A stretch of 64,000 nucleotides of DNA from Mycobacterium sp. 1274756.6 (GCF_001668625.1 NZ_LZLJ01000093.1:1-64000), one strand, 5' to 3'; shown: positions 12,452 through 26,279, counted from the first letter of the stretch. The notes: generated by a model from the letters alone, not told the origin. Numbers and translations are program-made.

Positions 12452-13549
12452 GTGCCGACGTTTCGCGGACTGCCCGCCCTGCGGCGCACCGGCCACCCCG
12501 CGCCCGCGCCCGCCGCCGAGCCCGCGCCCTCCCCGCCGGTCGAACGGGTGGTCGTCGACTGCGGGGTGTACGTCGACGGGGTGCGGCGGGCGGGCCGGTT
12601 CACGCCGGCGCAGGCCCGCGCCGCGGTCCGCGAGGTCACCGCCGCCGGGGGGCAGGCGTTCGTCTGGCTGGGCCTGCACCAGCCCGACGCCGCCCAGATG
12701 GTCGAGGTCGCCGAGGTCTTCGGGTTGCACCCGCTGGCCGTCGAAGACGCGGTGCACGCCCATCAGCGCCCCAAGCTGGAGCGCTATGACGATTCGCTGT
12801 TCTTCGTGATCAAGACCGTCAACTACGTGCCGCACGATGCGGCGTCCGCCCGGGAGATCGTGGAGACCGGCGAGATCATGATCTTCGTCGGCGCGGACTT
12901 CGTGGTGACCGTCCGGCACGGCGATCACAGCGGGCTCAGCGACGTGCGGGCCCGCCTGGACGCCGACCCGGCCCAGTTGGGGCTCGGGCCGTACGCGGTG
13001 CTGCACGCCATCGCCGACCACGTGGTCGATCACTACCTGGAGGTCACCGCGTTGATGGAGACCGACATCGACGACGTCGAGGAGGCCGCGTTCACCCCGG
13101 GCCGCAAGACCGACGTGGAACCGATCTATCTGCTCAAACGCGAGGTGGTCGAGTTGCGGCGCTGCGTCGCACCCCTGTCGACGGCGTTTCAGCGCATGCA
13201 GAACGACAACAAGGACCTCATCTCCCGCGAGGTGCGGCGCTACCTGCGCGACGTCGCCGACCATCAGGCGCACGCCGCCGAACAGGTCACCAGCTACGAC
13301 GACATGCTCAGTTCGCTGGTCGATGCGGCGCTGGCCCGGGTGGGGATGCAACAGAACACCGACATGCGCAAGATCTCGGCCTGGGCGGCGATGCTGGCGG
13401 TGCCCACCTTGATCGCCGGGATCTACGGGATGAACTTCACCGACATCCCGGCCCTGAATTCCCGGTGGGGCTACCCGGTGACGATCCTGGTGATGTTCGG
13501 GATCTGTGCGTTGCTCTACCGCACCTTCCGGCGCAACGACTGGCTGTAG
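12452..13549 (+). CDS. corA: magnesium/cobalt transporter CorA
   Basis: The 365-residue product has the CorA layout: a long cytoplasmic funnel with LHPLAVEDAVHAHQRPKLERY near residue 90, the stalk helix, and two C-terminal membrane spans. The signature loop YGMNF stands between the spans, and a basic RRNDWL ends the protein. It forms a pentameric Mg2+ channel in the inner membrane. The GTG at 12452 is chosen because GGGAGGA lies 6-7 nt upstream; the in-frame GTG at 12434 has no such site. Same neighbourhood as Rv1239c. Confidence 0.95.
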   Translation: MPTFRGLPALRRTGHPAPAPAAEPAPSPPVERVVVDCGVYVDGVRRAGRFTPAQARAAVREVTAAGGQAFVWLGLHQPDAAQMVEVAEVFGLHPLAVEDAVHAHQRPKLERYDDSLFFVIKTVNYVPHDAASAREIVETGEIMIFVGADFVVTVRHGDHSGLSDVRARLDADPAQLGLGPYAVLHAIADHVVDHYLEVTALMETDIDDVEEAAFTPGRKTDVEPIYLLKREVVELRRCVAPLSTAFQRMQNDNKDLISREVRRYLRDVADHQAHAAEQVTSYDDMLSSLVDAALARVGMQQNTDMRKISAWAAMLAVPTLIAGIYGMNFTDIPALNSRWGYPVTILVMFGICALLYRTFRRNDWL

Positions 13550-13550
13550 C

Positions 13551-14159
13551 TCAACTCGGTTCGGCGGCGCGGCGGTTCGGGTCCAACACGTCCACGCCGT
13601 CGTCGGCCCAGGCCTGCCGCAGCGCTTCCGGGCCCTTGATCCGCACCCAGGCACCCTCGGTGGGGGTGATCGGTGTGGCGGTGAGGAACCGCACCGGTTC
13701 GGCCGGGGCCGGCAACTCCAGGTCGGGGATCGTGCTGTCGCCCAGCAGCACCGCGGTGAACGGCACCGGCCCGCGCGGTCCCTGCCATAGCGGTTCGCCG
13801 AAGTCGATCAGCGCGTCGGCGGCCAGCACGACCCCGTCGACCCCGGGCGAGGCGGCCACCACCGCGAGGCTGCGGGCCAGACCGTGGGCCGGGCCGGTGT
13901 CGCGCAGCGCCAGGACGACTTCGGCGCGTGGTCCGCGCACCGGGTCGGCGATGATCTCCGCGGGGTCGGCCATCGGGTGTTTGGCGCAGCCCACCGAGAC
14001 GTAGTGGACGACGCCGTCGGCGTCGGGTCGGAAGCGCAGCACGTCGATCGGTTCGCTGCCCAGGAAGGTGATGCTGGCGGCGTCGGGCTCGTCGGAGACC
14101 CCGGTCGCGGCGAAGTGCTCCTCGAGGTGACGGCGCACCCGGTCGGCGATGTCGGTCAT
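13551..14159 (-). CDS. Suppressor-of-fused (Sufu) domain protein
   Basis: The 202-residue product looks like a bacterial Sufu-domain protein. It opens with an amphipathic helix, then a beta-rich core with RFRPDADGVVHYVSVGCAKH, PMADP and EVVLALR. The bacterial function of this fold is not known; some relatives are proposed immunity or adaptor proteins. There is no signal peptide or membrane span. Its ATG overlaps the sugC stop (ATGA, 14156-14159), so it is translationally coupled to the trehalose importer. The convergent corA gene ends 1 bp away. The family call rests on overall pattern, not a catalytic motif. Confidence 0.65.
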   Translation of the reverse strand: MTDIADRVRRHLEEHFAATGVSDEPDAASITFLGSEPIDVLRFRPDADGVVHYVSVGCAKHPMADPAEIIADPVRGPRAEVVLALRDTGPAHGLARSLAVVAASPGVDGVVLAADALIDFGEPLWQGPRGPVPFTAVLLGDSTIPDLELPAPAEPVRFLTATPITPTEGAWVRIKGPEALRQAWADDGVDVLDPNRRAAEPS

Positions 14160-15334
14160 GCCGGCGCGGGAGTGGTCGCGGTGGTCAGGTTGGCGCCGGT
14201 GCGCGCGTCGAAGACGACGACGCGGGTGGTGTCCAGCGCGAGGGTGATCGGTTGGCCGGCCACGGCGCGGGATTCGGCGGGCACCCGCGCCACCAGCTGC
14301 GCCGAGTCCGGCCCGCCGGCACCGGCGCCCGCCGCGGAGTCGGCGCCGGGCTCGCTCTGCGGGCTGGTGAAGTACAGGTATTTCTCCGAGCCGAGCGATT
14401 CCACCAGATCGACGGTGACGGTGAAGGTCAGTGCCGTCGACCGTTGCCGGTCCTCCAGCAGTGCCGCGTCGAGCAGGTGTTCCGGGCGCACCCCGACGAC
14501 CAGGTCGTCGCGGTCGCCGGCGCGGGTGACGGCCGCGCGGGTCGCGTCGGTGTGATCCAGCGTCCCGAACGGCAGCCGAAGCCCGTCGGCGGTGCGGGTG
14601 GCGGGGAAGAAGTTCATCGCCGGCGAGCCGATGAAGCCGGCCACGAACAGGTTGGCCGGTTGGGTGTACAGCTCGTCGGGGCTGCCGATCTGTTGAACGA
14701 CGCCGGAGTTCATGACCACCACCCGGTCCCCCAGCGTCATGGCCTCGGTCTGGTCGTGGGTCACATACACGGTGGTGGTGCCCAGTCGCCGCTGGAGCCG
14801 GGCGATTTCGCTGCGCATCGCGACCCGCAGTTTGGCGTCCAGGTTCGACAGCGGCTCGTCCATCAGGAACGCCTGCGGGTGGCGCACGATCGCGCGTCCC
14901 ATCGCCACCCGCTGGCGCTGCCCGCCGGAGAGCTGGCCGGGTTTGCGGTCCAGCAGCGCGGTGAGGTCCAGTGTCGCCGCCACTTCGGCCACCTTCTCGG
15001 CGATCTCGGATTTCTTCTTCTTGGCCAGCGTCAGCGGGAACGCGATGTTCTGCCGCACCGTCATGTGCGGATACAGCGCATAGGACTGGAACACCATGGC
15101 GATGTCGCGGTCTTTCGGCGCCGTCTCGTTCATGCGTCGGCCACCGATGCGCAGTTCACCGGAGGAGATGTCCTCCAGTCCGGCAATCATGTTCAGCGTG
15201 GTGGACTTTCCGCATCCGGACGGGCCGACCAGGATGATGAATTCGCCGTCGGCGATGGTGATGCTGAACTCGTCGACGGCGGTGGCCCCGTCGGGGTAGC
15301 TCTTGGTGACCCGGTCCAACACAATCTCGGCCAT
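14156..15334 (-). CDS. sugC: trehalose ABC importer ATPase SugC
   Basis: The 392-residue ATPase belongs to the MalK/UgpC group. Walker A GPSGCGKST is at residues 37-45, the signature LSGGQ at 135-139, Walker B FLMDEP at 156-161 and the switch His in VTHDQTEAM. A regulatory OB-type domain follows, with GVRPEHL. With SugA, SugB and LpqY it imports trehalose released during mycolic acid transfer. The Gly/Ala/Pro-rich stretch near residue 340 is low complexity. It starts 4 nt after the sugB stop. Confidence 0.96.
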   Translation of the reverse strand: MAEIVLDRVTKSYPDGATAVDEFSITIADGEFIILVGPSGCGKSTTLNMIAGLEDISSGELRIGGRRMNETAPKDRDIAMVFQSYALYPHMTVRQNIAFPLTLAKKKKSEIAEKVAEVAATLDLTALLDRKPGQLSGGQRQRVAMGRAIVRHPQAFLMDEPLSNLDAKLRVAMRSEIARLQRRLGTTTVYVTHDQTEAMTLGDRVVVMNSGVVQQIGSPDELYTQPANLFVAGFIGSPAMNFFPATRTADGLRLPFGTLDHTDATRAAVTRAGDRDDLVVGVRPEHLLDAALLEDRQRSTALTFTVTVDLVESLGSEKYLYFTSPQSEPGADSAAGAGAGGPDSAQLVARVPAESRAVAGQPITLALDTTRVVVFDARTGANLTTATTPAPA

Positions 15335-15338
15335 CGGG

Positions 15339-16167
15339 TTATCCCTTCACCGCGCCGGAGGTCAACCCGGCGACAATCCGTCGTTGGAAGATTAGAACAA
15401 AGACGATGATCGGCACGGTGATGACCATCGCCCCGGCGGCGATCGACCCGGTGGGTTCTTCGAATTGGGAACTGCCGGTGAAGTTGGCGATGGCGACCGG
15501 CGCGGTCACGGCGGCCTTGGTGGCGGTCAGCGACAGCGCGAGCAGCAGGTCGTTCCAGGCGAAGATGAACACCAGGATGGCGGCGGTCACCACCCCGGGT
15601 GCGGCCAGCGGGACGATCACCTTGCGGAACGCCTGGCCCGGCGTCGCCCCGTCCATCTGGGCGGCCTTCTCCAATTCCCAAGGGATCTCACGGAAGAACG
15701 CCGACAGGGTGTAGATGGCCAGGGGCAGCGCGAAGGTGATGTAGGGGATGATCAACCCCGGCCAGGTGTCGAATAGGCCGATGTGGCGTTCGATGTCGAA
15801 CAGCGGTGTGACCAGCGAGATCTGCGGGAACATCGCGACCAGCAGCGCCGCACCCACGAGCAGTTGCTTGCCGGGGAAGGCCAGCCGGGCCACCGCGTAG
15901 GCCGCCATCGCGCCGATCGTCACGGCGATCACCGTGGTGATCAGCCCGATGCCGATCGAGTTGACCAGCGCCGCACCGAAGAAGTCGCCCGCGAAGACGG
16001 CGCGGTAGTTGTCGAAGGTGACCGTGTCCGGAATCAGCCTGCCGTCCTTGACCGTTGCCGACGGCTTGAGCGACAGCGACAGGATCCACAGCACCGGCAG
16101 CAAGGCGTAGGCCACCACCAGCAGGTTGATCGCCGTCCAGGCGGCGCGGCGGCGGCCGGTGTCGCGG

Positions 16168-16175
<8 letters not shown>
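15339..16175 (-). CDS. sugB: trehalose ABC importer permease SugB
   Basis: A 278-residue inner-membrane permease with about six spans. The EAA loop that touches the ATPase reads [21 protein letters not shown]. The family is MalG-like. The first codons overlap the sugA stop by 8 nt, so the operon is tightly coupled. Confidence 0.95.
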
Positions 16176-19041
<2,866 letters not shown>

Positions 19042-19195
19042 GGTGGTTCTCCTCCTCGCTGCTGGTCTGGGTTTCGCCCGCCGGTCACTGCCGGTTCGCC
19101 AGCTGCGCCTGCTCAGCCGCGCACCCGCTAGGGTAGTCAACCCGGTTCGGCTGCGCTGGGCTGCGGCCACCGCCCGCGCGTAGCCGCCGGCGCGG

Positions 19196-20170
19196 TCACT
19201 CGGGCGGGGTGAACGGCGCGGCCTGCCGTCGCATCCCGGCGGCGCGGCCCTTGGCGGCGACCACCAGCGCCATCTTGCGGCTGGCCTCGTCGATCATCTC
19301 GTCGCCCAGCATCACCGCGCCGCGGGCGCCGCCGGCGGTGGAGGTCGACCACTCGTAGGCCTCCAGGATCAGCTCGGCGTGGTCGTAGTCCTCCTGGCGG
19401 GGGCTGAAGATCTCGTTGCCGGCGTCGATCTGGTCGGGGTGCAGCACCCACTTCCCGTCGTAGCCGAGGGCGGCCGAGCGGTGGGCGACCCGCCGGAACG
19501 CCTCGACGTCGCGGACCTTGAGGTACGGGCCGTCGATGGCGGCCACCCCATGGGCGCGGGCCGCGACCAGGATGGTCATCAGCGCGTGGTGGTAGGCGTC
19601 GCCCTCGGAGTAGCCCTCGGGTTGCTCCCCGACCACCAGGGTGCGCATGTTGAGGCTGGCGATCAGGTCGGCCGGGCCCAGCACCAGCGCCTCCACCCGC
19701 GGCGCGGCGGCGATGGCGGCGATGTTCGTCAGGCCGCGGGCGTCCTCGATCTGGGCGTCGATGCCGATCCCGCCGGGCGGCAGCCCGTGCCGGGTCTCCA
19801 ACTGGGTCAGCAGCAGGTCCGCGGCGTGCACCTGGGTGGCGTCGGTGACCTTGGGCAGCACCACCACGTCGAGGCGGGCGCCGGCGGCGCCGATCGCGGC
19901 GACCACCTCGATGAGGTCGGCGTGGGTCCACGGGGTGGTCCAGTCGTTGACCCGCACGCCCAGCGTCGGCGCCTGCCAGCCCGGTTCGGCCAGCGCCGCG
20001 GCCACCCGGGCGCGCGCGCTGTCCTTGGCTTCCGCGGCGACGGCGTCCTCCAGATCCAGGAACACCTGGTCGGCGGGCAGGCCGCGGGCTTTGGCGATCA
20101 TGGCGCCGCTGCTGCCGGGCACCGACAGGCAGGTGCGGCGGGGCCGGAAGACACTCGTCACGGCAAACAC
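19196..20170 (-). CDS. HpcH/HpaI aldolase/citrate lyase family protein (CitE-like)
   Basis: The 324-residue product is a CitE-like TIM barrel. It begins PRRTCLSVPGSSGAMIAKA, with the acidic metal site in FLDLEDAVA, the ligand EDARGLTNIAAIA and the C-terminal GYDGKWVLHPDQI. Stand-alone relatives cleave malyl-, methylmalyl- or citramalyl-CoA rather than citrate; the exact substrate cannot be read here. The GTG at 20170 has GAAGG 5 nt upstream; GTG 20161 is the alternative. I do not recall such a gene at this place in M. tuberculosis, which has Rv1231c-Rv1233c between Rv1230c and Rv1234. Confidence 0.85.
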   Translation of the reverse strand: MFAVTSVFRPRRTCLSVPGSSGAMIAKARGLPADQVFLDLEDAVAAEAKDSARARVAAALAEPGWQAPTLGVRVNDWTTPWTHADLIEVVAAIGAAGARLDVVVLPKVTDATQVHAADLLLTQLETRHGLPPGGIGIDAQIEDARGLTNIAAIAAAPRVEALVLGPADLIASLNMRTLVVGEQPEGYSEGDAYHHALMTILVAARAHGVAAIDGPYLKVRDVEAFRRVAHRSAALGYDGKWVLHPDQIDAGNEIFSPRQEDYDHAELILEAYEWSTSTAGGARGAVMLGDEMIDEASRKMALVVAAKGRAAGMRRQAAPFTPPE

Positions 20171-20364
20171 TCTTCCCTTCTCGGCCGCGGCCGGCGACGG
20201 CGGTGTCGGCGGCGCGGCCGGCGATGGTCGGTGCGGGGGGTCGGCGGACCGACACAGCAACGCCGCCAATCCTGCCACTGGAGCCCCGTACGTTATGTAT
20301 GGTGACCTAGTTCACGAAGGCCGAGCGGGGTTGTGCACCGCCCGAAGACGTTGAGGACGGTCCC

Positions 20365-21675
20365 GTGCGTACTGGGGGAGATCCGAGGGAGCGAACCACC
20401 CTCGCCGATCGTGCCCGACGCGTTCGTGCCGCCGTCCGCCAGCGGGTCACGCGGACACCGGCATTGGGGCTGGCGGTGCTCACGCCGCTGGTGCTGGCCG
20501 GCACGGTCGGGGCGACCCCGCCGCGCGCCGCCCAGCCCGCCCCGGTGCACGACACGGCCGTCACCCCGCTGGCGGCGGTCGTGCCCGCCCCGAGCCCGGA
20601 CCCGGCCGACTCCGACGGGCCGGCGGTGGTGGCGCTCAAACGCCCGCCCAGCAACTTCCACATCGCGGTGGCGGCCGCCTCGGCGCCGCCGCCGCCGAAG
20701 ATCGTCCTGACCCCGGGCAAGCTGGGCATCCCGGGGGTCGCGCTGACCGCCTACCGCAACGCCGAGCGGATCATGGCCGAGCACGCCCCGGAGTGCGGGG
20801 TCAGCTGGAACCTGCTGGCCGGGATCGGGCGCATCGAGTCGCTGCACGCCAACGGCGGCGCCACCGACGAACGCGGCACCGCGATCGTGCCGATCTACGG
20901 TCCGGCACTGGACGGCACGCTGCCGGGCAACGAGATCATCGTGCAGAGCAACCGCAACGGCCGCATCACCTACGCCCGCGCGATGGGCCCGATGCAGTTC
21001 CTGCCCGGCACCTGGTCGCGTTACGCCGCCGACGGCGACGGCGACGGCAAGGCCGACCCGCAGAACCTCTACGACGCCACCCTGGCGGCGGCCCGCTACC
21101 TGTGCAGCGGCGGACTGAACCTGCGGGACCGCTCGCAGGTGATGGCCGCGATCCTGCGGTACAACAACTCGGTGCCCTACGCCCAGAACGTGCTGGGCTG
21201 GGCGGCCGCCTACGCGACCGGGGTGTTCCCGACCGACCTGCCGCCGATCATCGGGCCGGTTCCGCCGCTGGCCGACGCCCACTTCGACACCCCGCACGGC
21301 CTGGGGCCCGACCTGCCCGCCGTGGACCCGAACACCGAGATGCCGGTCTCGCACCTGCCGCTGATCCGGTTCGGTGCGCCGTGGGCCGACCACCGGACCG
21401 CCCCGCAGCCGGGGCAGTTGCCCCAGCAGCCGGACTGCACGGTGATCTGCATCGGCGAGCAGCGCCCACCGGTCCCGGCGCCGCCGCCCTGGATGGCTCC
21501 GCCACCACCCCCGGCGGTCCCGCCGCGACCGTTCTCACCGCAGGCGCTGCCGCCGGCGCCCGCTCCCCCGCAGCCCCTGCCACCTGCACCGGCACCGCCC
21601 GCGGGCCCGCAGGCACCGGCCCCGCCGCAGGCGCCGGGCGCGCCGCCGGGCCCGGTCCCCGGACCGCCGGCCTGA
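20365..21675 (+). CDS. secreted lytic transglycosylase-type protein (Rv1230c-like)
   Basis: A 436-residue exported protein. The N-terminus is basic, followed by a hydrophobic segment ALGLAVLTPLVLAGTVGA. The SLT domain spans about residues 130-270, with the catalytic Glu in LAGIGRIESLHA, then RAMGPMQFLPGTWSRYA, a Ca-binding-like DGDGDGKADPQN and AAARYLC. It is expected to cleave peptidoglycan glycan strands outside the membrane. The last 90 residues are a Pro/Ala-rich tail. The GTG lies after GAGGACGG. Promoter: TATGGT near 20297 in the gap shared with the divergent CitE-like gene. Confidence 0.85.
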   Translation: MRTGGDPRERTTLADRARRVRAAVRQRVTRTPALGLAVLTPLVLAGTVGATPPRAAQPAPVHDTAVTPLAAVVPAPSPDPADSDGPAVVALKRPPSNFHIAVAAASAPPPPKIVLTPGKLGIPGVALTAYRNAERIMAEHAPECGVSWNLLAGIGRIESLHANGGATDERGTAIVPIYGPALDGTLPGNEIIVQSNRNGRITYARAMGPMQFLPGTWSRYAADGDGDGKADPQNLYDATLAAARYLCSGGLNLRDRSQVMAAILRYNNSVPYAQNVLGWAAAYATGVFPTDLPPIIGPVPPLADAHFDTPHGLGPDLPAVDPNTEMPVSHLPLIRFGAPWADHRTAPQPGQLPQQPDCTVICIGEQRPPVPAPPPWMAPPPPPAVPPRPFSPQALPPAPAPPQPLPPAPAPPAGPQAPAPPQAPGAPPGPVPGPPA

Positions 21676-21686
21676 GTACCAGCGCC

Positions 21687-21692
21687 TACACT
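21687..21692 (+). promoter_or_regulatory. -10 box of leaderless mrp
   Basis: TACACT ends 7 nt before the GTG at 21700, so the mrp mRNA probably begins at its start codon. The box lies just 9 bp after the stop of the transglycosylase gene. Confidence 0.5.
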
Positions 21693-21699
21693 TGGCGGT

Positions 21700-22851
21700 G
21701 TGTCCGAAAACCGTGATGACACCACCGAACTGATCGCCGCGATCCGCGCGTCGCTGTCCAAGGTGCTCGACCCGGAGATCCGTCGACCGATCACCGAGCT
21801 CGGCATGGTCAAGAACATCGAGGTCGCACCCGACCGCAGCGTGCACGTCGAGATCTACCTGACCATCGCGGGCTGTCCGATGAAGGGCGACATCACCGAC
21901 ATGGTCACCAAGGCGGTGGCCGATAGCCCCGGCACCGGCCCGGTGACGGTGTCGCTGGATGTGATGAGCGACGAACAGCGCGCCGAGATGCGCAAGATGC
22001 TGCGCGGCGACGCCCGTGAACCGGTCATCCCGTTCGCCCAACCCGACTCGCTGACCCGCGTCTATGCGGTCGCCTCCGGCAAGGGCGGGGTCGGCAAATC
22101 CAGCATCACGGTCAACCTGGCCGCGGCGATGGCCGCCCGCGGGCTGTCTGTCGGGGTGCTCGACGCCGACATCCACGGCCACTCGGTGCCGCGGATGATG
22201 GGGTGCGCCGATCGGCCCACCCAGGTCGAGAAGATGATCCTGCCGCCGATCGCGCACGAGGTGCGGCTGATCTCGATCGCCATGTTCACCAAGGGCAACG
22301 AGGCCGTGGTGTGGCGCGGCCCGATGCTGCACCGGGCGCTGCAGCAGTTCCTGGCCGACGTGTACTGGGGTGACCTGGACGTGCTGTTGCTGGACCTGCC
22401 GCCGGGCACCGGCGACATCGCCATCTCGGTGGCCCAGCTGATCCCGGGCGCGGAGATCCTGGTGGTCACCACCCCGCAGGCGGCCGCTGCCGAGGTGGCC
22501 GAACGCGCGGGCAGCATCGCCCTGCAGACCCGTCAGCGCATCGCCGGCGTGGTGGAGAACATGTCCGCGCTGCAGCTGCCCGACGGCACCGAGATGAAAC
22601 TGTTCGGCGAGGGCGGCGGCCAGCAGGTCGCCGAACGCCTGTCCCGCTCCACCGGGGCCGACGTGCCGCTGCTGGGTCAGGTTCCGCTGGATCCGGCGAT
22701 GGTGGCGGCCGGGGATTCGGGGCTGCCGATCGTGCTCAGCGCCCCGGACTCGGCGGCGGGCAAGGAGTTGCGCAGCATCGCCGACGCCCTGTCCACCCGC
22801 CGCCGCGGCCTGGCCGGCATGTCGCTGGGCCTGGATCCGGCCGGCCGCTAG
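21700..22851 (+). CDS. mrp: Mrp/NBP35-type Fe-S cluster carrier ATPase
   Basis: A 383-residue protein with two parts: an N-terminal MIP18/DUF59 domain (residues 8-90, VLDPEIRRPITELGMVKNI) and a ParA-type deviant Walker ATPase (KGGVGKSS near residue 130). The family assembles and transfers Fe-S clusters in the cytoplasm. I see no CPxC pair near the C-terminus (NMSALQLPDGTEM is in its usual place). The GTG start is supported by the leaderless promoter. It converges on tatB, 10 bp away. Confidence 0.92.
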   Translation: MSENRDDTTELIAAIRASLSKVLDPEIRRPITELGMVKNIEVAPDRSVHVEIYLTIAGCPMKGDITDMVTKAVADSPGTGPVTVSLDVMSDEQRAEMRKMLRGDAREPVIPFAQPDSLTRVYAVASGKGGVGKSSITVNLAAAMAARGLSVGVLDADIHGHSVPRMMGCADRPTQVEKMILPPIAHEVRLISIAMFTKGNEAVVWRGPMLHRALQQFLADVYWGDLDVLLLDLPPGTGDIAISVAQLIPGAEILVVTTPQAAAAEVAERAGSIALQTRQRIAGVVENMSALQLPDGTEMKLFGEGGGQQVAERLSRSTGADVPLLGQVPLDPAMVAAGDSGLPIVLSAPDSAAGKELRSIADALSTRRRGLAGMSLGLDPAGR

Positions 22852-22861
22852 ATCGAAAACC

Positions 22862-23245
22862 TCAGGTGGCGTCGTCGTCGTAGGGCGTCGTCGCGTCGCC
22901 GGGCGGTAGCGGCTCGGCCGGCCCCTCCGCCGGGCTCTGCAGCGGCGGTCGGTCGAAGATGCCGGTGAACAGCGAGTCGTCGCCGTCGAGCAGGTGCTTG
23001 GTCAGCGCCGCCCGCGGGGTCATGCCGCGCAGTTTCTGCAGTTCGCTCAGCGGTTGCCGCAGGTCGTCGAACTCCGGCCCCATCTCCTCGCGCAGCTGGC
23101 TGCTGGCGTTGGTGAGGTAGTCGCGGGCCTGCCGGGCCGCGTCGGCGGTCCAGCGGATCGCGCCCGGCAGCCGCTCCGGGCCGAGCACCACCAGCCCGAC
23201 GACGATCAGGACCAGGATCTCGCCCCAGCCGACGTTGGCGAACAT
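22862..23245 (-). CDS. tatB: Sec-independent translocase subunit TatB
   Basis: A 127-residue protein with one N-terminal membrane span in the TatB pattern ([20 protein letters not shown], then RLPGAIRW). An amphipathic helix and an acidic, proline-rich tail follow. It works with TatC to recognise twin-arginine signal peptides. The ATG at 23245 begins directly after the htrA stop at 23246, so both are one operon, as in M. tuberculosis (Rv1223-Rv1224). Confidence 0.93.
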   Translation of the reverse strand: MFANVGWGEILVLIVVGLVVLGPERLPGAIRWTADAARQARDYLTNASSQLREEMGPEFDDLRQPLSELQKLRGMTPRAALTKHLLDGDDSLFTGIFDRPPLQSPAEGPAEPLPPGDATTPYDDDAT

Positions 23246-24796
<1,551 letters not shown>

Positions 24797-24819
24797 TCAC
24801 GTCATTACCGGCACTGAGC

Positions 24820-25215
24820 CTACCGGCGCTTGCGGCGGCGCCGTGCCTCTTGTTCCGGGAACGGGTCGGGGCCCGGCCCCGGCGGCTCCTCGCTCGGCGT
24901 TTCGGGGATCTGGGACAGCAGCCCCAGCAGCGACCGCGGGATCTGCACCGGCCCGGACTCGCGGAGGGCGGCACGGGCCCGGCTCTGCCCCTCGACCTCG
25001 GCGGCGCACTGCGGACACAGCGAGAGGTGGTGGGCGGCGCGCAGGTGGGCGTTCATCCGCAATTCGCCGTCGACGAAGGCGGCGATGGCCTCGGTGGACA
25101 GGTGCTCGGTGGAGCTGAACTGGCGCGGCGCGCCGACCGGTGCGTCGTTTTGGGAGGCGAACTGCGCGGGCAGCCAGGAGAACGCCCGGCGGAACACATG
25201 TCCCGGGTCGGCCAT
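24820..25215 (-). CDS. rseA: anti-sigma-E factor RseA
   Basis: The 131-residue product is the zinc-type anti-sigma factor of SigE. The core motif HHLSLCPQC gives the His and two Cys that bind zinc. The start MADPGHVFRRAFSWLPAQF is conserved in mycobacteria. The C-terminal tail is shorter than in M. tuberculosis (154 in total) but still ends basic (RRRRKRR). In M. tuberculosis, PknB phosphorylation and ClpC1P2 proteolysis release SigE. The ATG at 25215 is preferred over the preceding GTG because GGAG lies 6 nt upstream. There is no membrane span. Confidence 0.93.
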   Translation of the reverse strand: MADPGHVFRRAFSWLPAQFASQNDAPVGAPRQFSSTEHLSTEAIAAFVDGELRMNAHLRAAHHLSLCPQCAAEVEGQSRARAALRESGPVQIPRSLLGLLSQIPETPSEEPPGPGPDPFPEQEARRRRKRR

Positions 25216-25312
25216 CACCGGCTCCTCTCCTCGGCCGCTACCGCGTTACCACGAATGTAGCGCGCCGGGCTCGGGGGACGGGTGCACACCGCGCGGACGG
25301 TGTGGGCGCGGA

Positions 25313-25999
25313 TCAGCGCCCGGATGCGGCGACGAACGCGTCGTCGTGCTCGGGGTGGGCGGCCAGATAGTCGCGCAGCGCCTGCCGGCCGCGGTGGATG
25401 CGGCTGCGCACGGTGCCCAGTTTGACCCCGAGCGTGGCGCCGATCTCCTCGTAGGACAGGCCCTCGATGTCACACAGCACCACCGCGGCGCGGAACTCCG
25501 GCGGCAGCGAGGCCAGCGCGGCCTGCAGGTCGGGGCCCAGGCGGGAGTCGTGGTAGATCTGCTCGGGGGTGGACACGTCGGAGGGCACCCGGTCGTAGTC
25601 CTCCGGCAGGGCCTCCATCCGGATGCGCGCGCGTCGGCGCACCATGTCCAGGAACAGGTTGGTGGTGATGCGGTGCAGCCAGCCCTCGAAGGTGCCGGGC
25701 CGGTAGTTCTGCAGGGACCGGAAGACCCGGATGAAGGTCTCCTGGGTCAGGTCCTCGGCGTCGTGCTGGTTGCCCGAGAGCCGGTAGGCCAGCCGGTAGA
25801 CCCGGTCGGCGTGCTGCCGCACCAACTCGTCCCACGAGGGCATGGTGGCGTTGTCCCCGGTTGCGTCGAACACCGCGGTGCCCTGCAACTCTTCGGACGG
25901 CTCGGCCCAGCCGCTCTCCGGCTGCGGGGCCGGATGCGACATGCTCGTCGGGTTCATGGGTGTGGTGATGGTGATCCCCTCCACGGTGTCAGCAGACAT
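25313..25999 (-). CDS. sigE: ECF sigma factor SigE
   Basis: A 228-residue ECF sigma factor. Region 2 reads [20 protein letters not shown] and [19 protein letters not shown]. Region 4 has [20 protein letters not shown] and [15 protein letters not shown]. It directs the response to heat, detergent and envelope stress. The N-terminal segment present in the longest M. tuberculosis form is missing: the frame opens only at GTG 26002 / ATG 25999, near the predicted start of transcription. Internal ATGs at 25957 and 25942 could give shorter forms, as known for M. tuberculosis SigE. The rseA gene follows 97 bp downstream. Confidence 0.93.
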   Translation of the reverse strand: MSADTVEGITITTPMNPTSMSHPAPQPESGWAEPSEELQGTAVFDATGDNATMPSWDELVRQHADRVYRLAYRLSGNQHDAEDLTQETFIRVFRSLQNYRPGTFEGWLHRITTNLFLDMVRRRARIRMEALPEDYDRVPSDVSTPEQIYHDSRLGPDLQAALASLPPEFRAAVVLCDIEGLSYEEIGATLGVKLGTVRSRIHRGRQALRDYLAAHPEHDDAFVAASGR

Positions 26000-26006
26000 C
26001 ACGGTC

Positions 26007-26036
26007 GATAACGCGGCGACGGTGGCCGGTATTCCC
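26007..26036 (-). promoter_or_regulatory. ECF-type promoter upstream of sigE
   Basis: On the minus strand GGGAAT (26031-26036) is followed after 18 bp by GTT (26010-26012) within GTTATC. This fits the GGAA(C/T)-N18-GTT pattern of SigH/SigE promoters. The start of transcription would fall at about 26000, on top of the sigE start codon. Confidence 0.5.
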
Positions 26037-26279
26037 CCAGCTGCGCAACCACGCGCTTGCTGCCCTTACGGTTACCCACCATTTTGTGCCGGCCATGTGA
26101 AGCCCCTGAACGTTGACTAAGACTTGACATCCGGCTGCCGCCTACCCCGGGCCCGAACGCCCTGACCTGCAGCGTTGCCTCGCCCGCGGTGGGCGCGGCC
26201 CCGGTTTTGCGCGGTCGGGGCCGGGCGTGTCCGCCCGGCGGTCAGGGCGCGCCTGCTGCGGCGACCCGGCGGTTGGTCC

